Source: an uncultured Actinomyces sp.
GTDB taxonomy: Bacteria; Actinomycetota; Actinomycetes; Actinomycetales; Actinomycetaceae
Length of the DNA: 10,083 nucleotides
Reading direction: 5' to 3'
Assembly (NCBI GenBank): GCA_915069725.1
Contig: CAJZFF010000038.1
Location: 1 to 10,083 of the forward strand
The notes beneath the pieces are model-generated. The model did not search any database. It was not told where the DNA came from and saw only the letters and a list, made by a program, of their open reading frames with translations. Numbering within the stretch: position 1 is the stretch's first letter; each line of letters begins with the position of its first letter. The position numbers and the translations under genes are program-made. Of this stretch, positions 6,871 to 10,083 are shown one piece after another.

Positions 6871-7521
6871 ATGCGCCACACACCTGCACCCCGTTCCACT
6901 CGTCGTCCGAAGGACCGAGCCCTGCGCGTGGGGCTCACCGGTGGCATCGGCTCAGGCAAGTCGACGGTTGCCTGCCTGCTCGAGGAGCGCGGCGCGGTCG
7001 TGACCAGCGCCGACGAGGTCGCTCGCGACGTCGTCAGCCCGGGCAGTGACGGTCTTGCGGCAGTGGTGGCCGAGTTCGGGGAAGGGATCCTGGCTCCGGA
7101 CGGCTCCTTGGACCGCGGTGCCCTGGGGCGCCTGGTCTTCTCCGACGACCTGCGACGTGCCCGCCTGGAGGAGCTCCTCCTGCCCCTCATCGCAGCAGAG
7201 GCGTGGGCTCGGATGGATACGGTTCCGGCCGGGCGGGTGGCGGTCTACGACGTTCCTCTCCTCGTCGAGGGACAGATGCAGGACCTGTTCGATCTCGTCA
7301 TCGTCGTCGAGGCCGAGCTCGAGGTGCGTCTGGAGCGGCTCGCTGCGCGGGGGATGACCCGTGACGAGGCGCTGGCCCGGATTGCTGTTCAGGCCACCGA
7401 CGAGGAACGCCGAGCCGTTGCGGACGTCGTCGTGTCCAACTCCGGGGCGCTGGAGGACCTGAGCGCCGAGGTCGACAGGCTCTGGAGCACCCGGATCTTG
7501 GAGCCGGGAGCCACCGCCTGA
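6871..7521 (+). CDS. coaE: Dephospho-CoA kinase
   Basis: ATP-dependent kinase of 216 residues that phosphorylates the 3'-hydroxyl of dephospho-CoA, the last step of coenzyme A synthesis in the cytoplasm. A P-loop GGIGSGKST at residues 24-32 follows the first strand (LRVGLTGG). SADEVAR (46-52) supplies the conserved Asp (D48), equivalent to the catalytic Asp of the family. DVPLLVE (127-133) matches the family's PLL(F/V)E segment, and ARI-x2-Q (169-174) with ADVVVSNSG (184-192) completes the C-terminal signature. Length is normal (about 200 residues plus a short N-terminal tail). ATG 6871 is preferred over ATG 6790, which adds 27 low-quality residues; GTG 6928 would cut into the first strand. 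No clear ribosome binding site precedes 6871. The stop precedes a weak hairpin by 35 bases. Confidence 0.95.
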   Translation: MRHTPAPRSTRRPKDRALRVGLTGGIGSGKSTVACLLEERGAVVTSADEVARDVVSPGSDGLAAVVAEFGEGILAPDGSLDRGALGRLVFSDDLRRARLEELLLPLIAAEAWARMDTVPAGRVAVYDVPLLVEGQMQDLFDLVIVVEAELEVRLERLAARGMTRDEALARIAVQATDEERRAVADVVVSNSGALEDLSAEVDRLWSTRILEPGATA

Positions 7522-7556
7522 GGGCAGGGGAGACCTTCACTTCGGCGGACACCACG

Positions 7557-7573
7557 CCCACTCCTACAGTGGG
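7557..7573 (+). terminator. Possible terminator hairpin after coaE
   Basis: CCCACT (7557-7562) pairs with AGTGGG (7568-7573) around a CCTAC loop, 35 bases beyond the coaE stop. A flanking GC pair could extend it with one bulged G. There is no T-tract and the stem is short, so it is much weaker than the rpsA hairpin. Confidence 0.35.
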
Positions 7574-7605
7574 GCGGAACCGAGAGGTAGAGCCGGAAGG
7601 CAGGT

Positions 7606-7695
7606 TCAGCCCGAGCAGCTGTTGCGTCGAGAGGTGGTGCGGGCAGGGCCGAGGGCTCCGACGATGGTGGCGGAGACGGCGACGATGAAAGCCAT
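7606..7695 (-). CDS. Possible small hydrophobic peptide, 29 codons
   Basis: On the minus strand an AAGGA lies 6 bases before ATG 7695, an ideal ribosome binding site. The frame encodes 29 residues: a hydrophobic start (MAFIVAVSATIVGALG), then a Ser/Thr/Arg-rich tail (RTTSRRNSCSG), ending at TGA 7606. It looks like a tiny membrane or secreted peptide. No minus-strand promoter is obvious, and the AAGGATCCTT containing the site is itself a palindrome, so the match may be accidental. I do not recognise it. Confidence 0.2.
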   Translation of the reverse strand: MAFIVAVSATIVGALGPARTTSRRNSCSG

Positions 7696-7724
7696 GAAGG
7701 ATCCTTGGAGTCAGGGGGTGAAGA

Positions 7725-7740
7725 CAGGGGCGCAGGGGCG
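7725..7740. repeat. Tandem octamer CAGGGGCG x2 in a G-run cluster
   Basis: Two perfect adjacent copies of CAGGGGCG. With GGGGG (7714-7718) and GGG (7740-7742) they make four G-runs of three or more within 29 bases on the plus strand, separated by 8, 4 and 1 bases. Confidence 0.55.
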
Positions 7741-7837
7741 GGCCCCATGAGCATCCACATGAACGTGGATTGGGACGACCCGGCGTCCTGCGAGAACCAC
7801 CGTAATAGGTGAACTCGATTGAAAGGTTCCTTCCCGG

Positions 7838-7857
7838 ACACAAAGACGTATCTGTGT
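7838..7857. repeat. 20-bp imperfect dyad between coaE and uvrB
   Basis: ACACAAAGAC is followed directly by GTATCTGTGT; 8 of the 10 positions are complementary. An even-centred dyad of this size is typical of sites for dimeric helix-turn-helix regulators. It lies 88 bases upstream of the uvrB start. The regulator is unknown. Confidence 0.35.
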
Positions 7858-7920
7858 GGTGACAGCGGGATCGCAGGATGATGAACGAGGCGACCGCGCG
7901 GTCAGAGGTGTCCATGGTGT

Positions 7921-7931
7921 CGGTCGGACCG
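7921..7931. repeat. 11-bp palindrome just upstream of the uvrB -10
   Basis: CGGTC-G-GACCG is a perfect dyad ending 2 bases before the TAGCCT element. Two GGTGTC copies (7907-7912, 7916-7921) precede it 9 bases apart. Its place in the -10/-35 spacer would suit a repressor. It does not resemble the actinobacterial LexA box TCGAAC-N4-GTTCGA. Confidence 0.3.
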
Positions 7932-7933
7932 CG

Positions 7934-7939
7934 TAGCCT
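7934..7939 (+). promoter_or_regulatory. Candidate -10 for a leaderless uvrB transcript
   Basis: TAGCCT fits TANNNT and ends 6 bases before the uvrB ATG, so the expected +1 coincides with the A of ATG 7946. The AAGG just before the ATG is only 1 base away and cannot serve as a ribosome binding site. No good -35 is seen; TGTCCA (7909-7914) is the nearest, at 19 bases. Leaderless mRNAs are common in actinobacteria. Confidence 0.5.
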
Positions 7940-7945
7940 GAAGGT

Positions 7946-10042
7946 ATGCGTCCCGTTACCGAGCTCCAGCGCGCAGCCAAGCCCTTTGAGGTCATCAGTC
8001 CTTACTCGCCCAGCGGGGACCAGCCCACGGCGATCGCCGAGCTGACCGAGCGTCTGCGGGCGGGGGAGAAGGACATCGTCCTGCTCGGCGCCACGGGAAC
8101 CGGCAAGTCCGCGACGACCGCCTGGCTCGTCGAGCAGGTCCAGCGCCCCACCCTCATCCTGGAGCCGAACAAGACCCTGGCCGCCCAGATGGCCGCCGAG
8201 TTCCGTGAGCTGCTGCCGAACAACGCGGTGGAGTACTTCGTCTCCTACTACGACTACTACCAGCCCGAGGCCTACGTCCCGCAGACGGACACCTTCATCG
8301 AGAAGGACTCCTCCATCAATGACGAGGTCGAGCGCCTGCGCCACAGCGCCACCAACTCCCTGCTCACCCGCCGGGACGTCGTCGTGGTCTCCTCGGTCTC
8401 CTGCATCTACGGCCTGGGCACCCCCCAGGAGTACGTGGACCGGATGACGCCCCTGGAGGTGGGCCAGCAGATCGACCGGGACGATCTCCTGCGGCGCTTC
8501 GTGCAGATGCAGTACACCCGTAACGACATCGACTTCACCCGGGGCACCTTCCGCGTGCGCGGCGACACGGTGGAGATCATCCCGATGTACGAGGAGCTCG
8601 CCATCCGCATTGAGTTCTTCGGCGACGAGATCGAGGCCCTGGCCACGCTGCACCCCGTGACCGGGGACGTCATCGACACCGTCGAGCAGGTCTTCGTCTT
8701 CCCCGCCTCCCACTACGTGGCCGGCCCCGAACGCATGCAGAAGGCCATCGAGGGCATCGAGGCCGAGCTCGCCGAGCGCCTGGCCCAGCTCGAGCACGAC
8801 GGCCGTCTCCTGGAGGCCCAGCGCCTGCGCATGCGCACCACCTACGACCTGGAGATGCTTCAGCAGATCGGCATGTGCTCCGGGATCGAGAACTACTCGC
8901 TGCACATCGACGGGCGCGAGACCGGCACCCCGCCCAACACTCTCCTGGACTACTTCCCCGAGGACTTCCTCCTCGTCATCGATGAGTCCCACGTGACCGT
9001 CCCCCAGATCGGCGCCATGCACGAGGGGGACGCCTCCCGCAAGCGCACCCTGGTCGAGCACGGGTTCCGTCTGCCCTCCGCACTGGACAACCGCCCTCTG
9101 ACCTTCGCCGAGTTCGAGGACCGCGTCGGTCAGACCGTCTACCTGTCGGCCACCCCGGGTGACTACGAGACCCAGCGCTCCGACGGCGTCGTCGAGCAGA
9201 TCATCCGGCCCACGGGACTGGTGGACCCCAAGGTCGTCGTCAAGCCCACGCAGGGACAGATCGACGACCTGCTCGAGCAGGTGCGCGCCCGCGTCGAGCG
9301 CCAGGAGCGGATCCTGGTGACCACCCTGACCAAGCGCATGGCCGAGGACCTGACCACCTACCTCGCCGAGCGGGGCGTGCGTGTGGAGTACCTCCACTCC
9401 GACGTCGACACGCTGCGACGCGTCGAGCTCCTGCGCGAGCTGCGACTGGGGCGCTTCGACGTCCTGGTGGGCATCAACCTGCTGCGTGAGGGCCTGGACC
9501 TGCCGGAGGTCTCGCTCGTATCCATCCTGGACGCGGACAAGGAGGGCTTCCTGCGCTCGACCCGCTCCCTGGTGCAGACCATCGGACGTGCCGCCCGCAA
9601 CGTCTCCGGCGAGGTCCACATGTACGCCGACACCATCACCCCGGCCATGGCTGAGGCCATCGAGGAGACTGAGCGCCGCCGCACCAAGCAGCTGGCCTAC
9701 AACGCCGAGCACGGCATCGACCCGCAACCGCTGCGCAAGAAGATCGCCGACGTCACCGACATGCTCGCCCGCGAGGACGTCGACACCGCCGACCTCCTGG
9801 CCGGTGGCTACCGGGGGCACGAGGACTCCGCGGTGCGGGCGCGGCGTAAGCACGCGGCCGAGGCAACGGTGCGTGAGAAGCTCTCCGGGGCGGCGCAGGG
9901 TGATCTCGTCGAGCTCATCAATGAGCTCACCCAGCAGATGCATGCTGCAGCCGAGGACCTTCACTTCGAGCTCGCCGCCCGGCTGCGCGACGAGATCCAG
10001 GATCTCAAGAAGGAGCTGCGCGCCATGCGGGCCGCCGACTGA
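7946..10042 (+). CDS. uvrB: UvrABC system protein B (excision-repair helicase-like subunit)
   Basis: UvrB of 698 residues, the central damage-verification subunit of nucleotide-excision repair. It is loaded by UvrA, opens the DNA at a lesion using ATP, and recruits UvrC for incision. Visible elements are Walker A GATGTGKS (48-55, K54), the beta-hairpin with its aromatic cluster [14 protein letters not shown] (97-110), motif II DESH (346-349), motif [12 protein letters not shown] (400-408), motif [14 protein letters not shown] (509-521), motif [11 protein letters not shown] (544-552), and a C-terminal UVR coiled-coil domain (about 657-691) that binds UvrC. Length is slightly above E. coli UvrB (673). 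The N-terminal [17 protein letters not shown] is canonical, supporting ATG 7946 as the start. All motifs are intact. It stands alone after a 424-base spacer and may be transcribed without a leader. Confidence 0.98.
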   Translation: MRPVTELQRAAKPFEVISPYSPSGDQPTAIAELTERLRAGEKDIVLLGATGTGKSATTAWLVEQVQRPTLILEPNKTLAAQMAAEFRELLPNNAVEYFVSYYDYYQPEAYVPQTDTFIEKDSSINDEVERLRHSATNSLLTRRDVVVVSSVSCIYGLGTPQEYVDRMTPLEVGQQIDRDDLLRRFVQMQYTRNDIDFTRGTFRVRGDTVEIIPMYEELAIRIEFFGDEIEALATLHPVTGDVIDTVEQVFVFPASHYVAGPERMQKAIEGIEAELAERLAQLEHDGRLLEAQRLRMRTTYDLEMLQQIGMCSGIENYSLHIDGRETGTPPNTLLDYFPEDFLLVIDESHVTVPQIGAMHEGDASRKRTLVEHGFRLPSALDNRPLTFAEFEDRVGQTVYLSATPGDYETQRSDGVVEQIIRPTGLVDPKVVVKPTQGQIDDLLEQVRARVERQERILVTTLTKRMAEDLTTYLAERGVRVEYLHSDVDTLRRVELLRELRLGRFDVLVGINLLREGLDLPEVSLVSILDADKEGFLRSTRSLVQTIGRAARNVSGEVHMYADTITPAMAEAIEETERRRTKQLAYNAEHGIDPQPLRKKIADVTDMLAREDVDTADLLAGGYRGHEDSAVRARRKHAAEATVREKLSGAAQGDLVELINELTQQMHAAAEDLHFELAARLRDEIQDLKKELRAMRAAD

Positions 10043-10052
10043 TCTCACAGCT

Positions 10053-10083
10053 ATGAGTGACTCGGCGTGGCTACGTCGAGAGG
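10053..10083 (+). CDS. Possible start of the next gene (cut by the window edge)
   Basis: ATG 10053, 10 bases after the uvrB stop, opens a frame reading MSDSAWLRRE to the edge. There is no visible ribosome binding site. Only ten codons are available, so it could equally be non-coding. Confidence 0.2.
   Translation, partial: MSDSAWLRRE

Larger units (their letters stand above)
7522..7945. other. coaE-uvrB intergenic region, 424 bases
   Basis: No full-size gene is evident on either strand. The left two thirds are very GC-rich; the part around 7800-7860 is more balanced. Contents seen: a hairpin after coaE (7557-7573), a minus-strand 29-codon frame with a good ribosome binding site (7606-7695), a tandem octamer CAGGGGCG (7725-7740), two short overlapping plus-strand frames (7685-7750, 7747-7812), a small stem ATCCAC/GTGGAT (7753-7758 with 7765-7770), a 20-bp dyad (7838-7857), and the uvrB promoter area. 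Confidence 0.6.

Noticed and set aside
7811..7829. GAAC-N11-GTTC as a LexA (SOS) box upstream of uvrB
   Set aside because: Actinobacterial LexA boxes have GAAC and GTTC about 4 bases apart; an 11-base gap does not fit.
7298..10048. 916-codon open frame antisense to uvrB, the spacer and the end of coaE
   Set aside because: It spans two real genes and an intergenic region, changes composition abruptly across them, and shows no domain; explained by GC-rich codon bias.

Overview
This window is GC-rich actinobacterial chromosome. The gene order polA - rpsA - coaE - uvrB, an S1 protein with four S1 domains, and a DNA polymerase I with a degenerate proofreading domain and a Tyr in the O-helix all point to the Actinomycetaceae. 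Actinomyces or a close relative is the best guess; the genus is inferred from content and order, not from a database search. Every complete gene is on the + strand.

Layout: positions 1-200 hold what is probably the N-terminal end of a divergent minus-strand gene of unknown function. DNA polymerase I (polA, 218-3058) follows, with its GTG start only 17 bases from the divergent ATG. A relatively AT-rich stretch of about 310 bases then carries a GTCAT-rich dyad, an extended -10 promoter candidate and a leader of about 130 bases ahead of ribosomal protein S1 (rpsA, 3370-4824). The leader contains a possible 30-codon upstream frame whose stop overlaps the rpsA start. A perfect 17-bp hairpin at 4869-4907 ends the rpsA unit. 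Next come an uncharacterised, probably all-helical TPR-like protein of 581 residues (5026-6771), dephospho-CoA kinase (coaE, 6871-7521), a gene-poor stretch of 424 bases with small ORF candidates, repeats and dyads, and UvrB (uvrB, 7946-10042). The uvrB start lies exactly where a -10 element would place the +1, so it may be leaderless. The last 41 bases may contain the start of another gene.

Functional reading: polA and uvrB both act in nucleotide-excision repair. UvrABC makes the incisions, and Pol I fills the gap left after UvrD removes the excised oligonucleotide. rpsA serves translation initiation and coaE performs the last step of CoA synthesis. The conserved actinobacterial linkage of these genes does not imply one operon: a strong terminator follows rpsA and long spacers separate the others.

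Most of the window is ordinary housekeeping DNA. I see no mobile element, CRISPR array, toxin-antitoxin pair, phage gene, tRNA or rRNA. The points deserving a second look are the rpsA leader with its overlapping frame, the unknown TPR-like gene with an arginine/glycine-rich tail, the coaE-uvrB spacer, and the apparently leaderless uvrB.
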